Positions 47,289-57,279 of a DNA stretch of 64,000 nucleotides are shown here, piece by piece; positions within the stretch are counted from its first letter, which is position 1, and every line of letters begins with the position of its first letter. Location: positions 3,169,001 through 3,233,000 of the forward strand of contig NZ_CP075187.1 of NCBI RefSeq assembly GCF_020510665.1, given 5' to 3'. Position numbers and translations under genes: made by a program. The notes under the pieces were generated by a model. It worked only from the letters and a program-made list of their open reading frames with translations, did not search any database and was not told the origin of the DNA. This stretch comes from Dechloromonas denitrificans. Lineage in GTDB: Bacteria > Pseudomonadota > Gammaproteobacteria > Burkholderiales > Rhodocyclaceae.

Positions 47289-49112
47289 ATGTGTGGCATC
47301 GTCGCGGCAGCAGCCGGCAACAACATCGTTCCCGTCCTCGTTGAAGGGCTGAAGAAACTCGAATACCGGGGCTATGACTCGGCCGGGATTGCCGTCATCG
47401 GCAGCACTGAGATCGAACGTGTCCGCTCGGTCGGCCGGGTCGCCGAGCTTGAAGCCGCGTCGGCCGCAACCCGCGCCACAACCGGCATTGCCCACACCCG
47501 CTGGGCAACGCACGGCGTGCCATGCGAACGCAACGCTCACCCGCATGTTTCCGGCACGATCGCCGTCGTTCATAACGGCATCATCGAAAATTACGAAAGC
47601 CTGCGCAGCGAACTGACGGCTCAAGGTTATGTCTTCACATCGGACACCGACACCGAAAGCATCGCCCACTTGATCGAAGCCACGCTGAAAAGCGAGCCCG
47701 ACCTGTTCAAGGCCGTGCAGATTGCCTGCCGCCGCCTGGTCGGCGCCTTCGCCATCGCCGTTATCGACCACAGCCAACCGGGCAAGATCGTCGTCACCCG
47801 CGAAGGGTCGCCTCTGCTGCTCGGCGTTTCGGAAACCGGCAACTACGCCGCATCCGATGCTTCGGCGCTGCTCCAGGTCACACGCAACATGGTCTATCTG
47901 GAAAATGGCGATATTGCCGAGTTGACCGCGACATCCGTCCGCATCACCCGCCTCGACGGTACGCCGGTCGAGCGCCCGGTGCATGTCTCGCAACTCTCGG
48001 CCGCAGCCGTCGAGCTGGGCAATTACCAGCACTACATGCAGAAGGAAATTTTCGAGCAGCCGGAGGCGTTGGCCAACACGCTCGAAATCGTCGGCGGCAG
48101 CAAATCGATCCAACCCGGCATTTTCGGCGCAGAAGCTGCCAACTTGCTGGCCGATATCGACTCGATTCTAATTCTTGCCTGCGGCACCAGCAGCCATTCG
48201 GGCTTCACCGCCCGTTACTGGCTCGAAGCCATTGCCGGCGTGCCGTGCAATGTCGAAATTGCCAGCGAATACCGCTACCGTACCTCGGTGCCAAACCCGC
48301 GTCAGCTGATCGTCGCCATTTCGCAATCCGGCGAAACAGCCGACACGCTGGCCGCCCTGCGCCATGCCAAGTCGCTCGGCCAGACCAAGACGCTGGCCAT
48401 CTGCAACGTGCCGGAATCGGCCATCGTCCGCGAATGCGCCCTGCGCTTCATCACTCGCGCCGGCCCGGAAATCGGCGTTGCCTCGACCAAGGCTTTCACC
48501 ACCCAGCTCGCCGCGCTCTTCCTGCTGGTACTGGTCATGGCCAAGGTACGCCAGCAACTGAGCGCCGAACAGGAAGCCATCTATATCGAACAACTGCGCC
48601 ACCTGCCTGTCGCGGTCAACAAGGTGCTCGGCCTCGAATCGGATATCGAAGCCTGGGCCAAACGCTTTGCCGACAAGCACCACGCCCTTTTCCTCGGTCG
48701 CGGCCGGCACTATCCGATTGCCCTTGAAGGCGCCCTGAAGCTCAAGGAAATTTCCTACATTCATGCCGAAGCCTATCCGGCCGGCGAATTGAAACATGGC
48801 CCGCTGGCGCTGGTCGATGCCAACATGCCGGTCATCTCGGTCGCTCCGAATGATCAGTTGCTCGACAAGCTGAAATCCAATCTCAAGGAAGTCCAGGCAC
48901 GCGGTGGCGAGCTTTATGTCTTCGCCGATGCCGACTCGGAAATTCCCGAATCGGAAGGCGTGCACATCCTGCGCCTGCCGGAACATTACGGCGAACTCTC
49001 ACCGATCCTGCACGTCATTCCGCTGCAGTTGCTGTCTTACCACGTCGCGCTGGTCAAAGGCACCGACGTGGACAAGCCGCGCAACCTGGCCAAATCGGTC
49101 ACCGTCGAATAA
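47289..49112 (+). CDS. glmS: Glucosamine-fructose-6-phosphate aminotransferase
   Basis: 607 aa, usual length. The N-terminal glutaminase has nucleophile Cys2 ([10 protein letters not shown]), [25 protein letters not shown]. The two SIS isomerase domains show [75 protein letters not shown]. It makes glucosamine-6-phosphate for cell-wall and LPS synthesis. The ATG at 47289 sits 9 bp after the epimerase. No glmS ribozyme or visible leader element precedes it. Confidence 0.97.
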   Translation: MCGIVAAAAGNNIVPVLVEGLKKLEYRGYDSAGIAVIGSTEIERVRSVGRVAELEAASAATRATTGIAHTRWATHGVPCERNAHPHVSGTIAVVHNGIIENYESLRSELTAQGYVFTSDTDTESIAHLIEATLKSEPDLFKAVQIACRRLVGAFAIAVIDHSQPGKIVVTREGSPLLLGVSETGNYAASDASALLQVTRNMVYLENGDIAELTATSVRITRLDGTPVERPVHVSQLSAAAVELGNYQHYMQKEIFEQPEALANTLEIVGGSKSIQPGIFGAEAANLLADIDSILILACGTSSHSGFTARYWLEAIAGVPCNVEIASEYRYRTSVPNPRQLIVAISQSGETADTLAALRHAKSLGQTKTLAICNVPESAIVRECALRFITRAGPEIGVASTKAFTTQLAALFLLVLVMAKVRQQLSAEQEAIYIEQLRHLPVAVNKVLGLESDIEAWAKRFADKHHALFLGRGRHYPIALEGALKLKEISYIHAEAYPAGELKHGPLALVDANMPVISVAPNDQLLDKLKSNLKEVQARGGELYVFADADSEIPESEGVHILRLPEHYGELSPILHVIPLQLLSYHVALVKGTDVDKPRNLAKSVTVE

Positions 49113-49939
49113 TGGCGAACTACGCAATCGGCGACATTCAGGGCTGCTACGACTCCCTTTGCCGCTTGCTCGAGTTATGCAAGTTCGACGCAGCGCATGA
49201 CCGCATCTGGCTGGTCGGCGACCTGGTCAACCGCGGGCCGAAATCGCTGGAAACGCTCCGCCTGATCAAATCGCTCGGCCCGTCGGCGGTGACCGTGCTC
49301 GGCAATCACGATCTTTACCTGCTGATGGTGGCAGAAGGCGGGGCCAAATTTCGCGCCAAGGACGATACTTTGCAGGCCATCTTTGATGCCCCGGACTGCA
49401 GCGAGCTACTCGACTGGCTTCGCCAGCAACCGCTGTGCTACACCGAGGACAACTATTGCATGGTGCATGCCGGCCTGTTGCCCCAATGGACCGCCAGGCA
49501 AGCCAGAGCGCTGTCAGGCGAAGTCGAGGCTGCCCTGCAGGGCCCGGATTATCGCCAATTCCTCAAAAACCTATGGGGCAGCGACCCTGCCGGCTGGTCG
49601 GATGAACTAAGCGGCTGGCCGCGCCTGCGCGTCATCGTCAACGCCATGACCCGCATGCGCTTCTGCACCCCGGAAGGCATCATGGAATTCAAGGCCAAAG
49701 GAAAGCTGAGCAACACCCCGGCCGGCCACATTCCCTGGTTTGACGCGCCCAATCCCCGCTATACCGACTCGGTATTGATTACCGGCCACTGGTCGGCACT
49801 CGGCCTTAAAGTGCTACCGCACTTTCTGGCACTGGACTCCGGCTGTCTGTGGGGAGGCCACCTGACGGCGGTTCGCCTTGAAGATCGTTCGGTATTTCAG
49901 GTGAACTGCTCGGCAGAGGAAGCCCAGCCGCTCGACTGA
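49112..49939 (+). CDS. apaH: Symmetrical bis(5'-nucleosyl)-tetraphosphatase
   Basis: A 275-aa metallophosphatase cleaving Ap4A to two ADP. YAIGDIQGCYDSL, LVGDLVNRGPKSLETLRLI, VLGNHDLYLL, CMVHAGLLPQWT, and ITGHWSALGLK are the standard blocks. It starts on the last base of the glmS stop (TAATG). Its 3' end (134 bp) is antisense to the olsA-like gene. Confidence 0.95.
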   Translation: MANYAIGDIQGCYDSLCRLLELCKFDAAHDRIWLVGDLVNRGPKSLETLRLIKSLGPSAVTVLGNHDLYLLMVAEGGAKFRAKDDTLQAIFDAPDCSELLDWLRQQPLCYTEDNYCMVHAGLLPQWTARQARALSGEVEAALQGPDYRQFLKNLWGSDPAGWSDELSGWPRLRVIVNAMTRMRFCTPEGIMEFKAKGKLSNTPAGHIPWFDAPNPRYTDSVLITGHWSALGLKVLPHFLALDSGCLWGGHLTAVRLEDRSVFQVNCSAEEAQPLD

Positions 49940-50639
49940 TCGCCTCGCGTGACTCGGCGGCAACCTGCTTGCGGTCCTCGCCATTCAGGCCAAGCAAGGG
50001 CGTCGTTACCAGGCGGGCAATCAGACGCTTGCGGCCGAGAATGGCCCGCGTACATTCGCCAAGAGAAATATCGCCATCGTAACGCGGCGCCAGACTACGC
50101 TGGCCGTCTGTTTCCCAGTAGGAGAGTGCCACCGGCAAGATCGGGTAGCCACCGACCAGGGCCGGTTGCAGCAATGCGGCATGAAAATGCAGCAAACTGC
50201 GACCATCGGTTGTCGTGCCCTCCGGAAAAACCGCGACATGGCGCCCACGCGCCAACAAGTCACCGATTTCCTGATTGATGATCCTGGCGTGGCCGCGACT
50301 GCCCCGGCGCAGGAAAATCGTATCGTTCTTTGCTGCCAGCCAACCTATCACCGGCCAGTGTCGTACCTCTTCCTTGGAAACGAAGGCCGAGGGCAGTGCG
50401 GCATTGATTACGTAGATATCGATCCACGAAATGTGGTTGGCAACGAGCAACACCCCCGGCGCAGCATGCGTCAGGTCGGCATCGACCTCGACCCCCAGCG
50501 CATCAAGCAGGGCAACCGCCCAACTCGACTTGAGTCGGAGCCGGGCAGCATCGCTACATATGGGAAACACGAGCAGCGTAACAATCAAGCCGAATACAAC
50601 CAGCAGAGCCAGTCGAAAAATACGGAAGCTGCGAATCAA
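49806..50639 (-). CDS. olsA: 1-acyl-sn-glycerol-3-phosphate acyltransferase family (OlsA/PlsC-like)
   Basis: 277 aa. An N-terminal membrane segment (LALLVVFGLIVTLLVFPIC) precedes the acyltransferase boxes: ANHISWIDIYVI (NHxxxxD), KNDTIFLRRGSRGHAR, VAVFPEGTTTDG (block III) and YPILPVALSYW (block IV). It lies 23 bp downstream of the OlsB-like gene, the classic olsBA pair in which OlsA acylates lyso-ornithine lipid. Plain PlsC is the alternative. The last ~45 residues (Ser/Pro-rich) are encoded antisense to the end of apaH. Confidence 0.85.
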   Translation of the reverse strand: MIRSFRIFRLALLVVFGLIVTLLVFPICSDAARLRLKSSWAVALLDALGVEVDADLTHAAPGVLLVANHISWIDIYVINAALPSAFVSKEEVRHWPVIGWLAAKNDTIFLRRGSRGHARIINQEIGDLLARGRHVAVFPEGTTTDGRSLLHFHAALLQPALVGGYPILPVALSYWETDGQRSLAPRYDGDISLGECTRAILGRKRLIARLVTTPLLGLNGEDRKQVAAESREAISRAAGLPLPSSSPEIPNDLQGEPPSGGLPTDSRSPVPESAVAL

Positions 50640-50662
50640 AAAATTGGTCTGGCTCAGACGAT

Positions 50663-51415
50663 TTATCCCAAATAGTGCTTGGCGTAGCGGCTAGACACCT
50701 TGGCCATCGGCATCAGGATGGGCAGGTCAGCCGTGTTGAAATCGGGATCCCATGCCGGTTCGCCGCAGATCCATGCCCCGGCCCGCAAATAGCCCTTGAT
50801 CAAGGGCGGCGTTTCAGCCGGACGATCCTGCTGCAAGGCCGCCAGCGGCAAGGGACAACGCGGGAAAACACGGTATTCCTGCGGCCCCAGATGTTCTTCC
50901 GAGAGGCGATTATACAAGCTGGCCGCAGCATGGCCGCCGTCAGCCATGCTGATCGATGCGCAGCCCATCAGGTAATCGTAGCCACGCTCGGTCATGTACT
51001 GGGCCAAGCCGGACCAGAGCAGCGTGATCGTTGCACCGGTACGGTAATCCGGATGAACACAGGAACGACCGATTTCTACCAGCCGCGAGCGCAGGTGCTG
51101 CAGACGGGTCAGGTCGAACTCGTTTTCCGAGTAATAGCCGATCTGGCGGGCATTTTCCGGCGAAAGAATGCGATAGGTGCCAACCACTTCGCCGCTTTGC
51201 GTGTCGCGTACGACCAGATGGTCGCAATACGGATCGTAGATATCGTGATCCACCCCCGGGGTCCGGGAGGGCAAATTGGCCCCCATCTCACCGGCGAAAA
51301 CACGATAGCGCAGGCGCTGGGCATCAAGAATTTCACTCGGGCTACGGGCCAGCCCGACATCGAGCGTATGGCGCTTGGGACGCACACGTCCCGCATCTTT
51401 TTGGATATTTTCCAT
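50663..51415 (-). CDS. olsB: L-ornithine N-alpha-acyltransferase (OlsB-like GNAT)
   Basis: 250 aa GNAT-fold protein with AQRLRYRVFAGEMGANL, GVDHDIYDPYCDHLVV, GTYRILSPENARQIGYYSENEFDL and EIGRSCVHPDYRTGATITLLWSGL, the hallmark of the OlsB/hemolysin-like acyltransferases. OlsB joins a 3-hydroxyacyl group to ornithine, forming lyso-ornithine lipid for OlsA. Together these imply phosphorus-free ornithine lipids in the outer membrane. Upstream lies an 81-bp gap that may hold its own promoter. Confidence 0.88.
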   Translation of the reverse strand: MENIQKDAGRVRPKRHTLDVGLARSPSEILDAQRLRYRVFAGEMGANLPSRTPGVDHDIYDPYCDHLVVRDTQSGEVVGTYRILSPENARQIGYYSENEFDLTRLQHLRSRLVEIGRSCVHPDYRTGATITLLWSGLAQYMTERGYDYLMGCASISMADGGHAAASLYNRLSEEHLGPQEYRVFPRCPLPLAALQQDRPAETPPLIKGYLRAGAWICGEPAWDPDFNTADLPILMPMAKVSSRYAKHYLG

Positions 51416-51496
51416 GTTGTTCTCCTTGTATGTCTGTGGAGAACAGTCTGGATGATGCGTGTTACATGCGCGTTGCCCGAAAATGACAGCGATATT

Positions 51497-51946
51497 TCAG
51501 TGGGTGATGCGCGTCTCGCCAGTCCCGGAGACGACCCGCACACGCTCGCCCGGACGGAACGCTCCCGGCGCAGCTTCCTGAACAACGACGATCATCCGGT
51601 CATTATCCAGTTTGACGGTAATCTCCAGCGCATCCTTGCGTGTCACGCCTTCCTCGACGGCGCTCCCCGCCAGACCACCGACGACCGCGCCAAGCACGGC
51701 TCCGACGATCTGACCTTTACCGCCACCCAGTCCGCTGCCGGCCACGCCGCCAACGGCAGCACCGGCAACGGTACCCACGCCGGACTTGGTGCCTTCAAGC
51801 GCCACGGTACGCACCGACTCAACCGTTCCCATGCGCACATTCATTTCGCGGCGCGCCTGGTCACGACTGTAAACATCGCCGGACTTGCTGGTTGCACAAC
51901 CGGCCAGCAAGGCCAGCGAAATAAAAAGCAGGGGAAGGGTTTTCAT
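51497..51946 (-). CDS. SlyB-like glycine-zipper outer-membrane lipoprotein
   Basis: 149 aa. A lipoprotein signal (MKTLPLLFISLALLAGC, lipobox LAGC) is followed by a Gly/Ala/Val-rich zipper (GTVAGAAVGGVAGSGLGGGKGQIVGAVLGAVVGGLAG) and a small beta C-terminal part with ITVKLDNDRMIVVVQE. It is like SlyB/Pcp family proteins, which shape the outer membrane under stress. ATG 51946 is used; GTG 51955 in frame would add three residues. Starts 5 bp after the PfkB gene. Confidence 0.87.
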   Translation of the reverse strand: MKTLPLLFISLALLAGCATSKSGDVYSRDQARREMNVRMGTVESVRTVALEGTKSGVGTVAGAAVGGVAGSGLGGGKGQIVGAVLGAVVGGLAGSAVEEGVTRKDALEITVKLDNDRMIVVVQEAAPGAFRPGERVRVVSGTGETRITH

Positions 51947-51951
51947 GGGTT

Positions 51952-52887
51952 TCACCAGGGCTGGGTGCCGAAGGCACGTTGATAACGCGCCGCAATTTCT
52001 TCGCGGCTCGGTTGATGATTCTGGCCACCGCGCGAAGCTATCTTGATGGCCCCCATGACCGATGCCAGGCGCCCCGTTGTCAGCCAGTCAAAGCCATTGG
52101 TAATGCCGTAAAGCAGACCGGCACGATAAGCGTCGCCACAGCCGGTCGGGTCGAGCAGTTGATCGGCCTCGACACAAGGAATGTCATAGCGTTGGCCAGC
52201 AGCGTAAATTTCGGAACCTTCACCACCACGCGTCACGATCAGCGCCTTGACCTCGCCAGCCAGCTGTTCGAGGCTACGCCCGGTGCGGTCGCAAAGCAGT
52301 TTGGCTTCGTAATCGTTGAAACAGGCATACTCGGCGAGTCGCATGAAATCGAGCAATTCGTCACCGCTGAACATCGGCATGCCCTGACCCGGATCGAAGA
52401 TGAAGGGCAAGCCGGCTGCCGCAAAATCACGGGCGTGCTGCATCATGCCTTCGCGGCCATCCGGCCCGACAATCCCCAAGGTGGCTGTCTTGGCCTGCTC
52501 AACTTTATTGAGGTGCGAAAAGCTCATCGCGCCCGGGTGGAAGGCCGTGATCTGGTTGTCGTCAAGATCGGTCGTGATGAAAGCCTGGGCGGTAAAACTG
52601 CCCGGCACCTGACGCACATGCGTACGCGGCAGACCGAGTTTATCGAGGCGATCGAGGTAGACCGCAGCATCGTCACCGACCGTCGCCATGATCAACGGCT
52701 CGCCGCCAAGCAGCATCAGGTTGTAGGCAATATTGCCGGCGCAACCGCCAAATTCACGACGCAGTTCGGGCACCAGAAACGCCACGTTCAGAATATGAAT
52801 CTGTTCGGGCAGGATGTGATTCTTGAAACGGTCCGGGAAGACCATGATGTTGTCGAAAGCCAGCGAACCGCAGATCAGGGTGCTCAT
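51952..52887 (-). CDS. PfkB-family carbohydrate/adenosine kinase
   Basis: 311 aa. PfkB signatures: CGSLAFDNIMVFPDRF, EFGGCAGNIAYNLMLLGG (N-terminal glycine box), and LDPTGCGDAYRAGLLYG (C-terminal box with catalytic Asp). The pattern fits adenosine kinase-like members best, but ribokinase-type substrates cannot be excluded. The ATG at 52887 sets the family start; the longer frame (to 53070) runs into the DUF3426 gene. Within a same-strand run from accB to olsA. Confidence 0.85.
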   Translation of the reverse strand: MSTLICGSLAFDNIMVFPDRFKNHILPEQIHILNVAFLVPELRREFGGCAGNIAYNLMLLGGEPLIMATVGDDAAVYLDRLDKLGLPRTHVRQVPGSFTAQAFITTDLDDNQITAFHPGAMSFSHLNKVEQAKTATLGIVGPDGREGMMQHARDFAAAGLPFIFDPGQGMPMFSGDELLDFMRLAEYACFNDYEAKLLCDRTGRSLEQLAGEVKALIVTRGGEGSEIYAAGQRYDIPCVEADQLLDPTGCGDAYRAGLLYGITNGFDWLTTGRLASVMGAIKIASRGGQNHQPSREEIAARYQRAFGTQPW

Positions 52888-52900
52888 GGGGAATGAATTC

Positions 52901-53992
52901 TCAAGGGTAAAAAACGTAAAGACGATAACCGGCGGCACCGATATCCTTGGCTTCGACCCACAGACGAATGGCGAGTTCGCCGTTGGCCGGGAAAGAAACC
53001 GGACTGATACCCGGCGGCAGATAGTCGGGCGCCAGCAGAACGCGACGTGCAACGACCATGTCATGCACATCGGTCAGCGTCAGTTCGAGCGCCGGCCACG
53101 CCTGGGCATGTGCCGCACGGTTGCGCAGTGCTGCCTGCAGGACGAACAGGCCGCGCGCATTGTCGGACTGCAAATCGGAGGATTCGATGGCCACCAGATC
53201 GGAATCCTGCGGCAAAGGCACGTCGACCGCAGCAAGGGCGTACAAGCCCGCCAGATCGGGCATGCGACGCACCAGATCGGTCCGGAAGTAGAACAGCAAC
53301 TGGCAGGACAAGGCGACGCCGAGGACGATGGAAACAAGCACGAAGGGCCAGGTCGCCGCGTGCTCGGCTTCATGACTGAATCCGCCCATGCCGTTGCCGG
53401 CCAGCGCCCCGGCAGCCCAGCGATTGTAAGCCGGGGTATCGCTCAACTCACGCGCGGCAACCAAGCCTGCTTCGCGCGCCGCGAGTGTCGACTCTTCCAT
53501 TGTTTCGATTTTCTCGACCGCCTGCGCTGTCGGCTCGTTCAACGGCTCGGCCCGCGACGGCAACTCGGGTGGTGCGGGAGCAGCCTCAGGCTCGAAAACC
53601 TCTGCCGGCTCGTCAGGCACGACGACCGGTGCCGGGATATCGCCAGCTTGAATCTCCGGCTCAAGCGGAACTTCCGGCTCCGCCGGGAGTTCGATTTGCT
53701 GAACGGGCGCGACAGGCTGAACCGGAGGCTCGTCGAACGCCGGACGGACCGGCTCGGACGGACTGAAGGCTGAAACGACGGGCGGCGGGACCGGGTCCGG
53801 CCGGACGGCTGGCGGAACTACCGCCGGCGGTTCCGGCACAACGGCGACAGCCGGCGGCTCATCTTCGAGCAAAGCCTCGAAGGCATTGAAAATTGAGTCG
53901 CAATGGCCGCAACGGACCTTGCCCGCCCGAAGGCGCAACTGCTCGGAGGTAACACGAAAAATCGTGCTGCAAACCGGGCAGCGTGTCCGCAT
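52901..53992 (-). CDS. Zinc-ribbon and DUF3426 membrane protein
   Basis: 363 aa. N-terminal MJ0042-type zinc ribbon (CPVC at 4-7, CGHC further on, with FRVTSEQLRLRAGKVRC). A long Pro/Glu/Ala-rich linker (~45-180) follows, then one membrane helix (WPFVLVSIVLGVALSCQLLFYF, ~205-226) and a DUF3426 C-terminal domain (~240-363). Conserved next to prmA in betaproteobacteria; function unknown. Start ATG 53992 overlaps the prmA stop by 1 bp. Confidence 0.85.
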   Translation of the reverse strand: MRTRCPVCSTIFRVTSEQLRLRAGKVRCGHCDSIFNAFEALLEDEPPAVAVVPEPPAVVPPAVRPDPVPPPVVSAFSPSEPVRPAFDEPPVQPVAPVQQIELPAEPEVPLEPEIQAGDIPAPVVVPDEPAEVFEPEAAPAPPELPSRAEPLNEPTAQAVEKIETMEESTLAAREAGLVAARELSDTPAYNRWAAGALAGNGMGGFSHEAEHAATWPFVLVSIVLGVALSCQLLFYFRTDLVRRMPDLAGLYALAAVDVPLPQDSDLVAIESSDLQSDNARGLFVLQAALRNRAAHAQAWPALELTLTDVHDMVVARRVLLAPDYLPPGISPVSFPANGELAIRLWVEAKDIGAAGYRLYVFYP

Positions 53993-54882
53993 CAGGGCAT
54001 GACTCCGCTCAGGCAAACCCAATCTTCGCGGGTGTCGGCCACTTGCATGGGCAGCCACTGAGCGTAGATGTCGATGATTTCCTCGGCCTGTTCGCGCAGG
54101 ATTCCGGAAAGGGCCAGTTGTCCGCCGGAACGGACATGGGCGCAGATTGCCGGCGCCAAAACACGCAGGGGATTCGACAGGATATTGGCGACAACGAGAT
54201 CGTATTGCCCGGCAACCGGTGCGGTGGAATCAGCGAAAAGTGCCGTTACGCCGTTACGCTCGGCATTGGCTCGCGCCGCCAGAACTGCATGCGGATCAAT
54301 GTCCACACCGGCAACGCGACCCGCCCCAAGGCGGGCTGCAGCAATCGCCAGAATGCCGGAGCCACAACCGTAATCCAGCACGGAAGCCTGGTCGGTAACA
54401 ACGCGCTCAAGCCACTCCAGGCAAAGCCGGGTAGTTGGATGGGAACCTGTGCCAAACGCCATTCCGGGGTCCAGAATGAGGTTGACCGCAGCAGGGTCGG
54501 GTGACTCGTGCCACGACGGAACAATCCACAAGCGCTCGGAAACACGGATCGGATCGAATTGCGCCTGGGTCAGCTGGACCCAGTTCTGCTCCTCGATGAT
54601 CTCGACCGTGAAAGCCGGCACCTCGGTCAGACCGATTTGCGCACCGGCTGCGGCGAGCAGGGCGGCCACATCGGTGTCCGGCTCAAGCAAGGCAACAACG
54701 CGGGAGCGATCCCAGCCCGGAGAATTGACCGAACCCGGCTCGCCAAATTGCGGCTTTTCATCCGGCGTACCGGCATCCGCGTCCTCGATCGAGGCCGACA
54801 ACGCGCCGACCTCCAGAAGCGCATCGCACAGCGGTTCGGCGTGCGATGCAACGGTCAGGAAACTGACGCTTTGCCAGGCCAT
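53992..54882 (-). CDS. prmA: Ribosomal protein L11 methyltransferase
   Basis: 296 aa. The N-terminal substrate-recognition domain (MAWQSVSFLT..., LEVGALSASIEDAD) is joined to a SAM methyltransferase with DPGMAFGTGSHPTTRLCLEWLE, LDYGCGSGILAIAAARLGA, GVDIDPHAV and DLVVANILSNPL. Trimethylates L11. It starts 3 bp after accC. Confidence 0.95.
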   Translation of the reverse strand: MAWQSVSFLTVASHAEPLCDALLEVGALSASIEDADAGTPDEKPQFGEPGSVNSPGWDRSRVVALLEPDTDVAALLAAAGAQIGLTEVPAFTVEIIEEQNWVQLTQAQFDPIRVSERLWIVPSWHESPDPAAVNLILDPGMAFGTGSHPTTRLCLEWLERVVTDQASVLDYGCGSGILAIAAARLGAGRVAGVDIDPHAVLAARANAERNGVTALFADSTAPVAGQYDLVVANILSNPLRVLAPAICAHVRSGGQLALSGILREQAEEIIDIYAQWLPMQVADTREDWVCLSGVMP

Positions 54883-54885
54883 GAT

Positions 54886-56244
54886 CTACTTCTTCACTTC
54901 GCCCTTGTCGGCGAGTTTCTGTTCGAGGTAATGAATACTGGTGCCGCCCTCGACGAAACGGGCATCCTGCATCAGCTCCTGGTGCAACGGGATATTGGTC
55001 TTGATGCCCTGAATGCTCATCTCGGACAGCGCAATGCGCATGCGACGAATCGCCTGCTCGCGCGTATCGCCATAGGAAATCACCTTGGCCACCATGGAGT
55101 CGTAATGCGACGGCACGGTGTACCCTTGGTAAATGTGCGAATCGACACGGATACCGGGGCCGCCAGGCGGGTGATAAAAGGCGATCTTGCCGGGAGATGG
55201 TACGAACGTGAAGGGATCTTCGGCGTTAATGCGACATTCGATCGAATGGCCACGGAACACGACATCCTTCTGCTTGTAACGCAGCTTCTCGCCGGCAGCA
55301 ACCCGAATCTGCTCCTGGACGATATCGACACCGGTAATCATTTCGGTCACCGGATGCTCGACCTGAACGCGGGTGTTCATTTCGATGAAGTAGAACTCAC
55401 CGTTTTCGTAGAGGAACTCGAACGTACCGGCACCACGGTAACCGATCTTGCGGCAGGCTTCGGCACAGCGCTCGCCGATACGGCTGATCAGACGTGCCGG
55501 AATATGCGGCGCCGGCGCCTCTTCGATCACCTTCTGGTGACGGCGCTGCATCGAGCAATCGCGTTCGCCAAGATAAATGGCACTCTTGTATTCGTCGGCC
55601 AGCACCTGGATTTCCACGTGACGCGGGTTTTCCAGGTATTTTTCCATGTAAACCGAAGGATTGCCGAAGAACGTGCCGGCTTCCTGACGGGTCATCGCCA
55701 CGGCATTGACCAGCGCAGCTTCGGTATGCACGACGCGCATGCCGCGACCACCGCCACCGCCAGCCGCCTTGATGATCACCGGATAACCGACAGCGCGGGC
55801 AATCTTGACGATTTCCTTCGGATCTTCCGGCAACGCGCCGTCCGAACCCGGGACGCAGGGCACGCCGGCTTCCTTCATCGCATTCTTGGCCGACACCTTG
55901 TCGCCCATCAGGCGAATGGTTTCAGCCCGCGGACCGATGAAGACAAAACCAGAGGTTTCGACGCGCTCGGCAAAATCGGCATTTTCGGAAAGGAAGCCGT
56001 AACCCGGGTGAATCGCCTGGGCATCGGTCACTTCGGCGGCCGAAATGATCGCCGGCACATTCAGGTAGCTCAGCGTAGACGAGGCCGGACCGATACACAC
56101 CGACTCATCGGCCAGCTTGACGTACTTGGCTTCACGGTCGGCCTCGGAATAGACGACGACCGTCTTGATACCGAGTTCGCGACAGGCACGCTGAATACGT
56201 AGCGCAATTTCGCCCCGATTGGCGATCAGAACTTTCTCGAACAT
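54886..56244 (-). CDS. accC: Acetyl-CoA carboxylase, biotin carboxylase subunit
   Basis: 452 aa from ATG 56244 ([16 protein letters not shown]). ATP-grasp motifs: [69 protein letters not shown], and [13 protein letters not shown]. It carboxylates biotin on AccB in the first step of fatty acid synthesis. ATGs at 56250 and a TTG at 56259 are alternatives; 56244 fits the family N-terminus. Follows accB by 7 bp. Confidence 0.96.
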   Translation of the reverse strand: MFEKVLIANRGEIALRIQRACRELGIKTVVVYSEADREAKYVKLADESVCIGPASSTLSYLNVPAIISAAEVTDAQAIHPGYGFLSENADFAERVETSGFVFIGPRAETIRLMGDKVSAKNAMKEAGVPCVPGSDGALPEDPKEIVKIARAVGYPVIIKAAGGGGGRGMRVVHTEAALVNAVAMTRQEAGTFFGNPSVYMEKYLENPRHVEIQVLADEYKSAIYLGERDCSMQRRHQKVIEEAPAPHIPARLISRIGERCAEACRKIGYRGAGTFEFLYENGEFYFIEMNTRVQVEHPVTEMITGVDIVQEQIRVAAGEKLRYKQKDVVFRGHSIECRINAEDPFTFVPSPGKIAFYHPPGGPGIRVDSHIYQGYTVPSHYDSMVAKVISYGDTREQAIRRMRIALSEMSIQGIKTNIPLHQELMQDARFVEGGTSIHYLEQKLADKGEVKK

Positions 56245-56251
56245 GGCCATA

Positions 56252-56704
56252 TCAGCCAATCACGAACAGCGGTTCGCCGAATTCAACCGGTTCGCCGTTG
56301 TCGAGCAGGATGGCCTTGACCACGCCGGAAGCATCTGCTTCGATCTCGTTGAGCAATTTCATGGCTTCGATGATGCACAGGGTCTCGCCCTGCTTGACCG
56401 TCTGACCGATCTGGACGAATGCATCGGCACCCGGCGACGGCGAACGGTAGAAGGTACCGACCATCGGCGACTTGACGACGTGACCTTCCGGCAGATCATC
56501 CTCATCATCGAGGTTGACCGACGAGGCGGCCGGCGCACCCGGTGCAACCGGAGCCGGTGCGGCGTAGTACTGCTGCGGCGCGGCGGCAACGGCGCCGTAA
56601 TGCTTGGCGATACGTACTTTTTCTTCGCCTTCGGTCACTTCCAGTTCCGAAATACCGGATTCCTGAACGAGGTCGATGAGTTTTTTGAGTTTACGCAGAT
56701 CCAT
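56252..56704 (-). CDS. accB: Acetyl-CoA carboxylase, biotin carboxyl carrier protein
   Basis: 150 aa. The N-terminal [23 protein letters not shown], an Ala/Pro linker (about 40-70), and the biotinyl domain with the acceptor Lys in EAMKLLNE (Lys about 116). [22 protein letters not shown] opens the domain. Biotin on this Lys shuttles carboxyl from AccC to the transferase. Usual aroQ-accB-accC order. Confidence 0.96.
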   Translation of the reverse strand: MDLRKLKKLIDLVQESGISELEVTEGEEKVRIAKHYGAVAAAPQQYYAAPAPVAPGAPAASSVNLDDEDDLPEGHVVKSPMVGTFYRSPSPGADAFVQIGQTVKQGETLCIIEAMKLLNEIEADASGVVKAILLDNGEPVEFGEPLFVIG

Positions 56705-56760
56705 GGAGACTCCCTTCTAGTTCGCATCGTATTCGACGCAAATGCCGGCAAAAAGCCGGA

Positions 56761-57240
56761 CTATTCAATGTTGATCTTGTTAAGCAGATACTCGAGGGCC
56801 AACTGGTAGCCCTGGTGACCCAGGCCGCAAATGACACCGACAGCCAGATCGGAGAAATATGAGTGATGCCGGAAAGACTCCCGGGCATGCACATTCGAAA
56901 GATGCACTTCGACAAATGGAATCGCCACCGCTGCCAGCGCATCGCGCAGGGCCACACTGGTATGCGTGTAAGCCGCCGGATTGATGATGATGGCTCGCAC
57001 ACCCTGATCACGTGCCGCATGGATGCGTTCGATCAAAGCCCCCTCATGGTTGCTTTGAAAGGCTTCGAGATCGACACCAACGGCTTCCGCCATGCGCGAC
57101 AAGGCGAGATTGATGTCAGACAGGGTCACCCGGCCATAATGCTCGGGCTCACGAGTACCAAGCAGGTTCAGATTCGGGCCGTGCACCACCAGGATGCGGG
57201 CCTTTTCGACCGACTTGGAAGCGGTTTTTTGCTTCTTCAT
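56761..57240 (-). CDS. aroQ: 3-dehydroquinate dehydratase, type II
   Basis: 159 aa; a dodecameric shikimate-pathway enzyme. [21 protein letters not shown] with catalytic Tyr in the flexible loop, [33 protein letters not shown] and [21 protein letters not shown] are the type II blocks. The Lys-rich start [15 protein letters not shown] extends the family core by about ten residues. First gene of aroQ-accB-accC-prmA. Confidence 0.95.
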   Translation of the reverse strand: MKKQKTASKSVEKARILVVHGPNLNLLGTREPEHYGRVTLSDINLALSRMAEAVGVDLEAFQSNHEGALIERIHAARDQGVRAIIINPAAYTHTSVALRDALAAVAIPFVEVHLSNVHARESFRHHSYFSDLAVGVICGLGHQGYQLALEYLLNKINIE

Positions 57241-57279
57241 AGCTGCAAGTTTGCCGTAAATCGCTGCATTTTGTCCAGC

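Noticed and set aside
51497..51946. Glycine-rich ORF considered as a repeat artefact
   Set aside because: It has a proper lipoprotein signal, glycine zipper spacing and family length, so it is a real SlyB-like gene.
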